A model generated the notes under the pieces. The model was not told the origin of the DNA. It did not search any database and saw nothing but the letters and a program-made list of their open reading frames with translations. Shown here piece by piece: positions 1 through 10,750 of a stretch of 64,000 bases of DNA (position 1 is its first letter; the number at the start of each line of letters is the position of its first letter). The DNA comes from Salvator merianae (lineage: Eukaryota; Chordata; Lepidosauria; Squamata; Teiidae): NCBI GenBank assembly GCA_003586115.2, contig QVOM02000034.1:11822321-11886320 (forward strand), written 5' to 3'. Both the position numbers and the translations under genes were made by a program.

Positions 1-1439
1 AACACCCTCTGCGAAACCCAGAGTATCCACTCCACAGACTTACCAGAGCCAAGTAGTTTTTCTCCAAATTCCTTTTCCAAGTTCCTGGTCTCAGGAGAGC
101 AGCCTTCCTCCGCTAAAGAAGGCTAAGTGTGCAAAATGTACTTAAGATACCTAATACCATGCATGGCTGCAGTGGAAAATGCTTGGGATACAGGAGACTA
201 TTGTGCAACAGTTCCAATATGTGAGTAGTTTGAAAAGTAAAATTGTGCAGGTGTATTGGTGTATGGTGATAAATAGTGATTTTGTGAAGGAGGAGAAGAA
301 AGGAAACGTCAGTGTCTTTCAGACCAATGTTTGACTGATTTCATGGATATATTCGTACAGTTTCTTTAGCAGGGATGCAGAGCTAGTTTGTTAACCTCTC
401 TGGGGAAATGTTGAGCTTGAACTTGTGGCTTCCTGCATCCTCTACACCCACTGAATAGTCCACCTTTAAGAATTTTTCCTGACAAACAATTAGTTTTCAT
501 TACATGGAAAACTGTGTTATTTCATTGGAAAGCACTTCTAATGAAAAGTGATAAAAACCCAGTCAGAATTTGTGTTTCCCACCTGGTGCATGAGATGAAG
601 AACATGCACTTTTTGTCCAAGTGGAGTTTTGAAGGCTAGCCATGGGCAAGGCAAAGGGTGTTCCTTTTTGTTTTTAAAATATTACTGGAATCAATACTCA
701 CATGTGTACGTGTTTCATCCAGTCATGGCTGTTTGGGTATTAGTGGCTTTTTCATTGGCTGTAAGTTCCACTATTCCATCTGTGATCCCTTCTGCAGCTC
801 TTCTCTGGAAGATATCCATTGCAGTGGGATAGAATTCATCTGAATGGGCTGGTTTGCTAAAGTTGCGCTTGAGTGTAGGACCAATCAACTGGAAGAGGGA
901 ATCCCATCTCATCCTATCCCACTCCGTCCCATTCCTTGACAGTAGTACTCTTCTCCCCGCGCCAGCCTTCTTCACAGTCATCTGCTTACAAGCATGCATA
1001 TACGGTTAGACACTCAGTGTAGAAAGAAGACAAATCAAAAGGAGATAGAAGACTAGCAGTGTTGTCCTGCTGATAAAGCCATCTCTTCCTGCCCTGTGCT
1101 GTTGGGGGTTGGATCACAGTCTGAAAGTCTGAACATGTTGGCATGCACACATGTGAAAGATATACCAAGGAACAGCTCAACAAGTCTCTCTAATATTACA
1201 CTGCCACATTCATTCCTTCTCAGATGCATATAAAAACAGGGATGATTTTGGCTGGAGTTCTTTCCTTTTTTTTTTTCTTTTTCACAAATTACCATACTCT
1301 CCTTTTCCTTTCCCTGTTCTTAATGAAGCCTTCCCCCCCGCCCCAAAAAGGAGAAAGTAGTAGAGGGCATGGCTATGGCAGTGTCTGCAATTACATTTCT
1401 CCAAATTCTAAGAAGCCACAGGAAATTATGTGATCGACA
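1..1439. other. No gene recognised; probable upstream CTCFL intron
   Basis: I see no zinc-finger exon or other coding exon here. The short open frames lack family motifs and conserved splice signals. The stretch is ordinary AT-rich vertebrate non-coding DNA with a pyrimidine run near 1263-1281. Since CTCFL exons begin at 17478 mid-protein, this DNA is probably intronic, but that is inferred from position only. Confidence 0.4.
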
Positions 1440-2035
1440 GACAGCACAACAATTGGCCTGTAATGTTCAGGAACTGAGGGGAGCTTAGGGCTGTTGCAGA
1501 ATGCAGCCCTGACAGGCAGGGCTGTTGCAGAATGCAGCTGCTAGGCTGTTGACCGTGACAGCTGGCTGGATGCACATCACGCTGGTCTTAAAGGAGCTGC
1601 ACGGGTTGCCAATTCGCTACTATGCTCAACTCAAGGTGTTAGCCTTAACTTATAAGGCCCTAAATGACTTGGGTCCCAAATATCTGAAGGGACCCTTTCT
1701 TCTATATCAACCCACCCGTGCCTTAGGATCTGCCGGGGAAGCCCTTCTGGTTGTACCACCGTCCTCAGTAGCAAAAGGAATATGGAATAGTCTCCCCCCT
1801 TAGGTACGTCATGCACCTTCACTTATATGTTTAGGAAACCAGTGAAGATGTACCTTTTTGCCCTACTCTTTGGCTAAACAAAGAAACAGCTTTTCCTCCC
1901 CATTTTCAGACACTGTTATTGTTTTGGTATGTTCAATTTATATTGGTTTTTAATGTTATAACCCACCCTAAGACCTTCCGGTATAGGGTGGAATAAAATA
2001 CAAATAATAAATAAATAATAAGTAAATAACAATGG
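1440..2035 (+). mobile_element. L2-like LINE, 3' fragment of the ORF2 C-terminus plus tail
   Basis: The + strand frame at 1525-1803 shows the C-terminal signature of L2-clade non-LTR elements: LQNAAARLLT, then L-KELHGLP, then LTYKALNDLGPKYLKG. It is followed by a 3' tail resembling squamate L2 tails (an 'aaccCACCCTaag...GGGTGGaataaaatac' stem near 1960-1995) ending in A/T-rich repeats such as 'aataaataaataa'. Only the end of ORF2 is present and the frame breaks after about 90 codons, so this is a dead 5'-truncated copy. A short duplication, 'agggctgttgcagaatgcag', occurs near 1488 and 1519. The family is read from the peptide motif. Confidence 0.65.
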
Positions 2036-2711
2036 AAAGTTCTGACAGCATGCATAGAAGAACCATGGAACATGGGCTACGCATTAAAATGCAGGCACTT
2101 CTCAAGTGAAATAGCTTGCTTTTTCTTTTAAAATGCTTAGAACCTTTTGTGCGCAGCTTCACCCTGATGTACAAAATCATTTTATATATTTTAATGGAAG
2201 GCACCAGAGGTGGAACTTCAGTAAGGGAGCTTATACAATAACATGATAGTTGGGGGCAAATCTTTGTGGAGTTTAAATGTAGTCGCTTTACTAACTTAGA
2301 ATTCGAAAAAGCATTTCACTCCAAAGAGAAAGATGGTGAGCAAAATATTGCTCCCTCTGTCACCTTGGATTGGTTAACTGTTGGTAAGCAGAATAACAGA
2401 ATTTTTCATCAGAAACAAAAAGAAGGGACTGGAAACAGTTGCACACCAAGGCTGCTTTTAGAGAGAGAAATATTTATAATAGATTTTTTTAAAAGAAAAA
2501 GATATCCAAGCAGCAGAAAACAACACAGTTACTGAAAATAGTAAAAGCAAATTCGTAAGAATAAACACAAAGGTTATCTGTGCAGTCAATCAAAAGGAAG
2601 ACTGTAGAAAAAAATAATTTTGACAGTATCGGATCTGTACTGATTTGAACAGAATGGAGAAGAAGGTTTGTTTGTTTGTGGAATTAAGAAAACTTTGTGG
2701 CAGGGAACAGT
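2036..2711. other. No gene recognised
   Basis: AT-rich sequence between an L2-like fragment and a Harbinger-like element. The open frame at 2266-2535 has no recognisable domain and no flanking splice structure. Confidence 0.35.
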
Positions 2712-3218
2712 GGGCCTGTTCGCACGTAGAAAATGGAACGCTCCAGGACACTCGCTAACACGAAGTGTTTCCACCTGCAAATAGCCCCAGCTGACTTGAA
2801 ACCTACCAAAGCCCACCTGATGCTCAACTGAAACTGAGTAGCACTGGTCAAGAAAATTGTAGTTGGAAAGCTGCCTTGTGTGATCAAGTGAGCTTCAGGA
2901 GAGGCATGGTTGCACCAGTTCCACATTTGGCACGTCAACGGGACAGGGATGGTGCAGCCGCACATGCACCCTACAATGGTCCAAACGCAGCCGTCACTGG
3001 GTTCAAAGTGTGCCGTTCAGTCTGGGTTCCAGATCCTGACAGCTGTTCCAGACACGGTGACTGCACTAGTGCGCTCCCATTCGCACTGTTTCCAGCGCTG
3101 GTCAGTTTGCGGAGCATTCCAGCGCTCACAGGTGCGAATGCTCCTGGCCGATTCCAATGCTGACCAGTCCAAACCACGCTAATTCGAACGTTCCTCTATT
3201 GTAAGTGCGAAAATGCCC
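2712..3218. mobile_element. PIF/Harbinger-like non-autonomous element
   Basis: The left end reads GGGCCTGTTCGCAC and the right end GTGCGAAAATGCCC, giving imperfect terminal inverted repeats of the GGGCCTGTTTGCAC type seen at several other places in the window. The interior is CpG-rich compared with its flanks and has no transposase frame. The 3-bp flanks differ (AGT and AAT), so the target duplication is eroded. Family assignment rests on the termini and on sister copies with clear 3-bp duplications at 39412, 29635 and 37312. Confidence 0.6.
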
Positions 3219-4339
3219 AATTCCTGATATATCTGTAATCTGCCTAGCATTAGCTAGATGTGAGAAACTGCTGGAAAAACTGTTTTAAACTCGATGTACA
3301 GTTTATTGTAAACTAGAGCTCTAGTCTTTTAGTTCCTGTGTACCCTTACAGTTGTCCCTTGTGTAGCTAACATGGTCTGAACTAGTTTGTGCAGTGCAAC
3401 ATTATCCCTGAGGTCACTGCTTATCCCAGTGGTTTTTCTAATTGTTGACCCCTTAGCAGTCAGTGAAGTAGGAAAACCATTGGTTTCTATTAAGTTTAGT
3501 CCCTGGGTTAAGAGGGAAAGAATCTTCTGACGTGGGACACCCATTCAATGCACAAGTGTCCACCAGGAGTTTTTCCAGCTATAACTATAAGCAGTAAACC
3601 ATATGCATTGTTCGGATTTGGTTGTGCCTAATCTGTGTCAGATATGCACAGAGGGAGCCCACTGTTTCCATGCTGAGGCTGTGTGGTTTTTGCAAGTTGC
3701 ATAGAGCTTCAGTTCTGGAAGACCTTTCTGGCTGCCTAGATTAAGCTACACTGCATCCATTGAGGATGCAAAGGCCTATCAGGGTGGGCCCTCTAGTCCT
3801 CACCAGAGTGCAGAAGAGAGAGGCCCAGAAGGACTAGGCTTTGCACTGTTCTAGATTGCAGGTAAGTGCAGAAAAGGCCTTTGTCACAAGAGATACTCAG
3901 ATGTATCTCCTAGACTCAGTTGCATCTACTAGACTAGAAGAGGCAGGTAACTTTTAAAAGCTACACTTGGAAGCTATGGAATGACACATTTTCTGGGGTT
4001 TACACCTAACAGCAAACTACTGGATGGGTTCATCTAGTCAGTGTACCTTATTGCAAAACTTGGGTTGAAGAAAGATGGCTTTTCAATATATTTGATGGTA
4101 ACCACAAGAGGAAGAACAAGCTCTATGCAACTTGGGAATCATATGGAGGAAGGGAAGTTCTGTTTTAGGTTTGTGCCGAACCAACGTTCAGCCATTACTG
4201 AACCCTGTAAACAGAGCTGGGACCCTTCAGTGCTCTGTGCAGTCTCTCTAAGGCAACCTGGTAAAGGTAAGGAGTAGGAGAGGCTTTTGGAAACTGCAGT
4301 GCTGCCTGTTCCATACACAGGGACAGCTCAGGGGCCTCC
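3219..4339. other. No gene recognised
   Basis: Ordinary AT-rich sequence with no coding signature, no clear terminal repeats and no tRNA-like boxes that I could support. Confidence 0.35.
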
Positions 4340-4935
4340 ATGCACAGATGAAGCAGTAGTGTTGAGAGGAAGAGTTTAGATTTGTTAGGCACTGGGGAAC
4401 ATTCTGGAACAAGCCAAACCTGTACAATAGGGGCAGGTTACACTTGAATCAAGGTGGAATCAGATTGCTGGAGCTTATCATTAAAAAGGTTGCAGAGCAA
4501 CTTTTCACCTGACTTTGGGGAAAGCCAACAGGAGCGTTATGGCTAAGAACACCAGCCCAGAAAGCAGTTTGTACTGGGGACATTCTTCACCTTCCTAAGC
4601 AAACTCCTAAGGGAGGTTGGCATTTGGAAAAAGAGGTCAGAGAGGAATCCAGAAAGGAAAGGTCATTATAATGGAGGATTTCAGCTATCCTCATATAGAC
4701 TGAGTTAACTCTTGTTCAATTCATAAGAGTGAAATAAAATTCCTGATTATGCTAAATTATTGTACCTTAGAGCTGGAACCTGCCAGATGAGAAAAGAATC
4801 CTGGACTTGATCCTGAGAAACTGGAAAAGATGTCACTGTGGTTGATCCAATAGGACCACAGTGTGATAACATTCAACATAAATATAGGTAGGAAGTTGCC
4901 AATAAAATCTCACAAAGAATCCTTAAGTTTTCATC

Positions 4936-5131
4936 AGCAATGGCTCATCGTTTTAAGCGCAGGTGTTCGCATGTCACTGGAAGGGGAGATCGCTGGCCAT
5001 GAAAACATGCCCCTCCCTGGGTGGGTCTTGCAGTGGCCTGCTGTGGCAAAATGCAGACCTCGTGGCCAGCAATCTCTCCTTCCAGTGACATGCAAATACT
5101 CACGCTTAAAGTGACGAGCCATTGCTGGCTT
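4936..5131. repeat. Palindromic foldback element inside CR1
   Basis: Starting 'agcaatggctc' and ending 'gagccattgct', the two halves are inverted copies of each other: the shared arm includes 'gcatgtcactggaagg' and 'gagat(c/t)gctggcca', with the 'tttaagcg' block near each end. Arms are roughly 65 bp at high identity, and the weaker central part also pairs. It is a snap-back miniature DNA element or a collapsed inverted duplication. The tttaagc plus gtgttcg ends resemble the palindrome at 11182-11394. Confidence 0.75.
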
Positions 5132-5214
5132 TCATAAAGCAAACTTCCCAAAAATGAAGAAATAGTAAAAAGAAAATTGAAAGGAAGAGTTCAGTCACTT
5201 CAAAATGTGCGGAG

Positions 5215-5421
5215 ACTACCACAGTAATGGAGGTCTGGGAGTGAGGCCATGAAGCTCGCTTGAGGTTTGCAGCCATGGCACGTGGCCTAATCTGTATTAG
5301 AACCACCAGTGTAGATGGCACTGATTCTGCCCATGCCTCCCTGCATTACGGATCAGTGGGCCAGGCTAATCCAGATCCACTGATCCCGATTGCTGATATG
5401 TGAGTGCAGAAATGGCCTCTG
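5215..5421. mobile_element. Harbinger-like element, right-end fragment
   Basis: The end 'gtgagtgcagaaatggcc' and the preceding 'gggccaggctaatccagatccactgat' match the right half of the element at 56360-56847 ('gggctgggctaatccagaccccctgat ... gtaagtgcagaaagggcc'). It interrupts the CR1 copy. The left terminus is not evident, so it is truncated or its start is approximate. Confidence 0.5.
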
Positions 5422-6127
5422 TTTTCAGGGAGCAAGACAAAAGAATAAAATTGGATAGCGGTAACCTGGGAGCAGGTCCTCGCGTGTCTGAATAAACTAA
5501 ATGCTAACAAATCTCTGGGACCAGATGACATTCATCTGAGAATCTTTAAAGAATTCAAATGTGAAGTAGCTGATCTTCTAGCAAAAACATATAGGCTGCG
5601 TTCCGACACGGCATTTAATCAGTTTACAGGCCGTCTTCAGTTCCCGCTGGCCCGACATGATCTTGCTGTTCCGTAGTTTTTCTGGACTAAATTGGTGAAA
5701 TCCGGAGTACTTTGTATTCGGATTTAATGAAGTCTCAAGCCGTTCCAGATCGCTAGCCCGTTTTACTTTGCGATGTGGGAATGAGGAAGGAGACTACTTG
5801 GGAGGGATCGTACTTTTGGGAGGGTGTGCAGAGGGAGGGAGGGATCCCCATTTCCTGCCATCCAATGACCAACTTTGTTGTCATGTTATGCTGGGGGGGG
5901 GGGTGTCAGCAGGGACGGGTGGGCAGGGAGCACAGTACTTCCTCGTTTCTAGGCAAGCAGACCCACACGCGTGTGCAGGGACGAGTTGGATGGGAGGTTT
6001 TCTCTTTCCCGCCCTCAAACTTAGGCTGCCTAGAATTCTGTAGAGTTCAGACTCTGCTAAAGCAGCAGCAGCAGCAGTTTTCCACTTTTCTAGCTGTGCA
6101 GACACACACGCGCGCAGCGACAAACTG

Positions 6128-6362
6128 GTAAAAAAAATTTCCTTCTACAGATTTGCGCTACTTCAGAGCTCCGCAGAGCAATAGGCAGCACATCCCCTCT
6201 TGCTTCTAGGCATGCAGACACCAAGAATAGAGATTAAATAGTTAATACTAAGCACCTTCTCTGTGCTTGGAATCTGCATATGTAGAAAATAGGGGAAGTG
6301 CTGCCTGTTGTTCTGCGGACCTCTGAAGTAGCGCAACTCTGTCAAAGTAGAAAAAAAGGAGG
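6128..6362. repeat. Internal inverted repeat within the Harbinger-like element
   Basis: The left arm includes 'gcgctacttcagag' and 'aggcagcac'; the right arm carries the inverse, 'gtgctgcct' and 'ctctgaagtagcgc'. Arms are about 60-65 bp, diverging at scattered positions, with an AT-rich spacer of about 95 bp. This may be a second miniature element that inserted into the larger one, or part of its own internal structure. Confidence 0.7.
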
Positions 6363-6845
6363 TGGGGCATGGCAGGCTGAACAGCTGACAGGACAGCAAG
6401 AGCAAGGGGAAGCTGGCAAAAAGGCTTCCCACCTCGCGCCTATCTTGACCTGTCTTCTGCCCCAGCTCTCTGCAGCATACCCCCCGCCTCTCTGTCTCTC
6501 TCTCCCTCCCCCCCCACAAACACACAGAACGCTGCATGTAAGCTGGCAGCTGAGGAAGAACTTGGGGGGGGGGAGTTGACAGCATCATTAACGACTGAGA
6601 GAGTTGAGGGGGAACTTTTTTGTGGGGATGAGAAAATTTTTATTATTTTTAAAATGTGGAAAAGCAAAAAAAACAAAACCCAAACAACCAGCCACTCTCA
6701 AAGCAGTTTCTCTCCACACCTTGATTTGATTTCTTGTTTAGATCTAACAAGGAGATTAGGAGGCTTTTTTCTTTTAATTTAAAGAAGTGTTCGTAAAGGG
6801 CAGGAATCCCCCCAAAAAGGGCAGAGCTTGACTTTCCTGCTCCTG

Positions 6846-6853
6846 TGACGTCA
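6846..6853. promoter_or_regulatory. Perfect CRE-like palindrome TGACGTCA
   Basis: An exact 8-bp CREB/ATF consensus lies in the right third of the 1.5-kb Harbinger-like element. A match this short can occur by chance and no promoter is visible nearby, so function is unproven. Confidence 0.25.
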
Positions 6854-8793
6854 AGATTTGAACGTAGGGACTGCAGCCAATCCCTGACTACACAGGGAAG
6901 AGAATTTGACGAGGGGTGGAGGCGGAAAAGGTACTGTTTCTCCATGCCAAGCACGGGAAACATCAGTGTGGGAACGAGCAAGTACGAATTGAATCCGTGT
7001 TAAACTGTAACTGTGGGAACGATCAGAAGACGAATTCAGTCCTTGTACTCTTCCGATACAGATTAAATTTATGATGTCGGAACGCGGCCATAATCTTTCC
7101 CTAAAATCAGGTTCTGTGCCTGAAGTAACAAATGTAACTCCAACCTCCAAAACCTGTCTGGAGTGATCCAGGAAATTACAGAGCAGTCACCTTAACATCA
7201 TTTCTAGGTAAGTTGATGGAAATTATTGTTAAAGATAATGGCTTCTGCAAGGGAGATCATGTCCTACACATTTGCTAGGATTCTTTGGAGTTGTCAGTAA
7301 GTATGCTGCAATTAAATAAATCACAAATGGATAAGTAAGGCATGGGGAACTGAAAATTTATGAAATAATTAAAGCCTGGAATTGGTTACGTTGTCTGTCT
7401 GGACTTTCAGAAGGCATTTGACAAACAAATACCTATCCAAGGGCTCTTGAATAAACTGACTGGTTATGAAATCCAGATTCTGTCCTGGATTGGTAACAGC
7501 TAAGGAACAGGAAACAGAGTAGTAATAAATGGACAATTTTCAGAGTGGAAAGTAATAAAAATGCAGTTCCCCAAGGTTCAGTATTGGGACCTGTGCTTTT
7601 AATTTATTCATAAATGACCTGGAAGAAGAAATAAGCAGTGAGGTAGCAAAGTTTGCTGATGATATCAAATTATTCAAGGTAGTAAAAATGGAAACAGTTT
7701 GTGAATAGCTCCAGAGGGACCTCTTGATGTTAGGTGAGTGGGCAACCAAGTGGCAAATGAGCTTCAACTTTAGTAAGTGCATTGGGGAAGAAAAAAATAG
7801 TTTACAGCTGTAAACTATTGGGGTCTGACCATTCTATGGGAGGATCTGGGAAGAGGTTTTGATGGATAGGTCAATGCAAGTGTCAACCCAGTGTTCAGCA
7901 GCAGTAAAAAAATCAAATTCAGAGCTAGGGATAAGATGGATGGGAACAGATAGTAAGTCTGCAAGTATCATTATGCTTCTTTATAAATCTGTGTTGAGGC
8001 CACATTTGGAATATTGTGTATAACCTGTGTGACCACACCTGAGGAATAATATTATGGACCTGGAAAAAGTGCAGAAAAGGCAGCCAGAATTATCAGGGGT
8101 CTAGAATACTTCCCTTGTGAAGTCAGGTTGCAACATCTAGGCCTGTTCAGCCCTGAAAGACAGCTGAACCACCTGATTGAAGTTTATAAAGATATGCACA
8201 GTATGGAAAAGGTGGACAGAGAAAAATTCTTTTCTCTTTTTCACAACACTAGGACCAATTCTTCTATGAAGCTGAAGGTCAAGAAAATTAGGACTAACAA
8301 GCAGGTCATTGGTTTAGGGAATTTACTACCAAAGTGGGCGGTGATGGCTTGGGTAGCTTAAAGAATAGGCTAGATTCATAAAGACTAGCTAATAGAATGG
8401 ATACCTAGATACTGGGCCTGTTTGCACTTGATGCTAGTGAGCGTCAGGGACACTCACTAGTCAAGTACCTTTGCACTTTGTGGAGGCTGACGTGATCGGA
8501 GCAGACTTCAGCTGTTCCTGATAGCTCCTAGATGTGGAGCACTAAATCGTACTCCACTGCTGTACCAGGAACAGCTAGACTGCTCCCATAAAGTGCTTTG
8601 TCACCCACTTCCGGGTGCGATCACACAGCTGTGTGGCACGGTGCTGCTCAACTGCGTCTGCACGATCCACAGCATTGCCAATTGCCATGGCAGTGGCCAG
8701 ACGCCTCCTGGCCACTGTCACAGCAAGGAATGCATGCAGGACACCAACATTTGCACCGTGAACGGTGGTATCCTGCTGGTGTTCTATTCTAAG

Positions 8794-9693
8794 TAGGGGT
8801 GTGCACGAAGGCACTTTTCCCCTTTCGCTTCGCATTCCTGCGAAGCTACGGGGCTTCATTTTCGCGCGAAAAAATATGTGCGAAAATGAAGCCCTTCGTC
8901 TTCGTGGCAAAGATTTTCACCGCGACCGGAAGCAGAGAAATCAAGGCAAAGGAAAGATCCTTTGCCTTGATTTCTCTGTTTTGGATGGCGCTCGCTTCTC
9001 TCTCATTCCCCCCCCCAGTCTGTCAGTGTGCGCGTGCGACTGACAGACTAGGGGGAATGAGAGACAGCGAGCGGGAGAGGAGGGAAATCAACACGAAGGG
9101 AATCCCTCCCTTTGCATTGAGTTTCCTTCCTCCTCTCCCGCTCGCTGCCTGATTCACCCTACTCTGTCAGCACCCACGCTGACAGCCTAGGGGGGGTGAG
9201 ACAGCGATCGGAAGAGAAGAAAAATCAATGGGAAGGGAATCCCTCCCTTCTCGTTGAGTTTTTTCCTCTTCCGCGCGCTGACAGCCTAGGGGAGTGAGAC
9301 AGCGATCGGAAGAGAAGAAAAATCAACGGGAAGGGAATCCCTCCCTTCTCGTTGAGTTTTTTCCTCTTCCGCGCGCTGACAGCCTAGGGGGGTGAGACAG
9401 CGATCAGAAGAGAAGACAAATCAACGGGAAGGGAATCCCTCCCTTCTCGTTGAGTTTTCTCCTCTTCCGCTCGCTGGCTGCTTGATTCACCCTACTCTGT
9501 CAGCACGCGCGCTGACAGACTAGGGGGATGAGACAGCGGCAAATTGCGAAGGTCCTGAAATGCAGTGAAAATTGAGGGACCTTCGCAATTCGAATTTCGT
9601 GATTTCTGTTGCCCTTCGCATTCGATGCGAAGGGAACGAAGTCACGAAATTCGAACGAAAATCGAACGGCACGAAGCTTCGTGCACACCCCTA
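8794..9693. mobile_element. hAT-like non-autonomous element with 8-bp target duplication
   Basis: Begins TAGGGGTGTGCACGAAG and ends CTTCGTGCACACCCCTA, perfect 17-bp terminal inverted repeats. It is flanked by an exact 8-bp direct repeat, ATTCTAAG, at 8786-8793 and 9694-9701. Eight-base duplications and such termini are diagnostic of the hAT superfamily. There is no transposase. The interior is a chain of hairpins: 8851-8894 (15-bp perfect arms), 8933-8978 (21-bp perfect arms, 4-bp loop), 9001-9062, then tandem palindromic units from 9181. Composition is CpG- and G-run-rich, unlike the flanks. Confidence 0.9.
9181..9476. repeat. Three tandem ~98-bp palindromic units inside the hAT element
   Basis: Units start at 9181, 9280 and 9378, each beginning 'gacagcctagggg' and running through 'cagcgatc(g/a)gaagagaag' and 'gggaagggaatccctccc' to 'cttctcgttgagtttt(t/c)tcctcttccgc'. 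Each unit is itself nearly self-complementary about the 'gggaatccc' centre. Diverged partial units lie on both sides (about 9039-9180 and 9474-9537). Units differ by only a few bases, which implies recent internal amplification. Confidence 0.85.
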
Positions 9694-9740
9694 ATTCTAA
9701 GACCTCGCAGCACAGACGGTGTCTGCACTGCAAGATCTAT

Positions 9741-10750
9741 TCCTCATTAGATCAGGATTTATTGATGGTAACACAAAGACTTTGGGTTGCTCATTAAGGA
9801 AGTAATGGAGGAACAAACAAAATGAATGTTTTTGTTTTATTGTGAGAAGAAAATTATTGAAGGCATCAGGAATAAACCACTAAGTATTGCTACTTTCACT
9901 TCTCTCTATACCAAGGGCACATAAGTAGAAGCTGTATAGACTGGCTTGGTAGATCTGTCTGCAGGGCTGTTTGGTTACACTTCTTGCTCTGAGTACTTTT
10001 GCTACTTTCCAGATTTTGTTTCTTGAAGTGAGGTGGTGCCACCTTGTGGTCATTGTGAATTAATTAATTTAGCAAAACAAACTAGTTCAAGAATCAGTGA
10101 CAATGTTTTTTAATATGAATGTCCAAAAGGTTTTCTGTGAAGGTTTCTTAGTCTTTGTCTTCCCTCAGAATATTTGGGACATTTTTACCCAAGTGCTCAC
10201 GTCATATCGCCCCCCCTAAATACCTTGAAAATGTTTACATTTCTTACTTGTGTTGAATCAGCCAGAGTCTCATTCACTCTCTCTTTAGCCAAAATTTAAT
10301 CTTAGGAATAATTTAGAAATAATATGTTGCATTGTTGTGAGCTAACCAGATAATTTTGGTTATTGAATGTCTAGGCAAATAAATATTACACAATTCTGAT
10401 GGTATTGTTTACTTTGAAGCAAGACAGATCTAAAAGGTATTGGGAACAATTCCCCCTCCCTTGATTAATATTCCCTATTTGCATTTCTTGGCCAAAGAAA
10501 ACAATTTTGCTTTTACATAGTTGGTAAAATGTAACTTTTTTACTTAATCTAGGAAACTTTCAGTTATGTGATTTGAGCCCTGAGGCACAATTGACTTAAG
10601 TTACAGTAACAGGCAGTTTTAAAAACAAACTCAAAAGCAGATTGGAGGTGGTAGCTGCCACTCACTAGTGTTACCACCCCACCTCTAACCTATGTTAAAA
10701 GCTAGAAAATGCACTTCCCAAGTGCATTTCCAGGCCTTTAATTGGGATTA
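9741..10750. other. No gene recognised
   Basis: AT-rich non-coding sequence. No exon, RNA gene or confident repeat was identified. Confidence 0.35.

Larger units (their letters stand above)
5594..7089. mobile_element. PIF/Harbinger-like element, 1.5 kb, with ATA target duplication
   Basis: Termini are GGCTGCGTTCCGAC on the left and GTCGGAACGCGGCC on the right, a near-perfect inverted pair. The 3-bp flanks are both ATA (5591-5593 and 7090-7092). Removing the element restores a continuous CR1 reading frame (AKTY then NLSLKSG), which validates the boundaries. Three-base duplications are typical of PIF/Harbinger. No transposase frame is visible, so the copy is non-autonomous. The interior contains a long foldback (6128-6362), homopolymeric G and A runs and an (AGC)n run near 6061. 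Confidence 0.8.
4340..8400 (+). mobile_element. Degraded CR1 LINE split by three later insertions
   Basis: Pieces of one sense-strand CR1 can be followed across the interval. At 4420-4935 the endonuclease region appears (NRGRLHLNQGG-like, then DFSYPHID). At 5132-5214 and 5422-5593 there is linker plus the start of reverse transcriptase (SLGPDDIHLRIFKEF, ADLLAKTY). At 7090-8400 RT continues (NLSLKSGSVPE, DPGNYRAVTLTS, PQGSVLGPVL, FADDIKLFK) through to the 3' region. Many stops and frameshifts make it a pseudogene. The gaps are filled by a palindrome (4936-5131), a Harbinger-like end (about 5215-5421) and a complete Harbinger-like element (5594-7089). Confidence 0.75.
8414..9740. mobile_element. 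Harbinger-like miniature element interrupted by a hAT
   Basis: The left end is GGGCCTGTTTGCACTTGATG. The body (8414-8793) matches sister copies at 15550, 33639 and 41998, with shared phrases such as 'gccatggcagtggccagac' and 'aggacaccaacatttgcacc'. It resumes after the hAT insertion at 9694 ('attctaagacctcgcag'). The expected right terminus (GTGCAAACAGGCC type) is not seen, so the right end near 9740 is truncated or approximate. Confidence 0.6.

Noticed and set aside
1..120. Possible exon on the - strand (a 'cttctttag' acceptor near 118 and 'gtaagt' donor near 40)
   Set aside because: The peptide matches no protein I know, the strand is opposite to CTCFL, and such short splice-like pairs are common by chance.
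6163..6588. 141-codon - strand frame as a Harbinger transposase
   Set aside because: No DDE motif, low complexity (Pro/Ser/Arg runs), and it crosses an inverted repeat.
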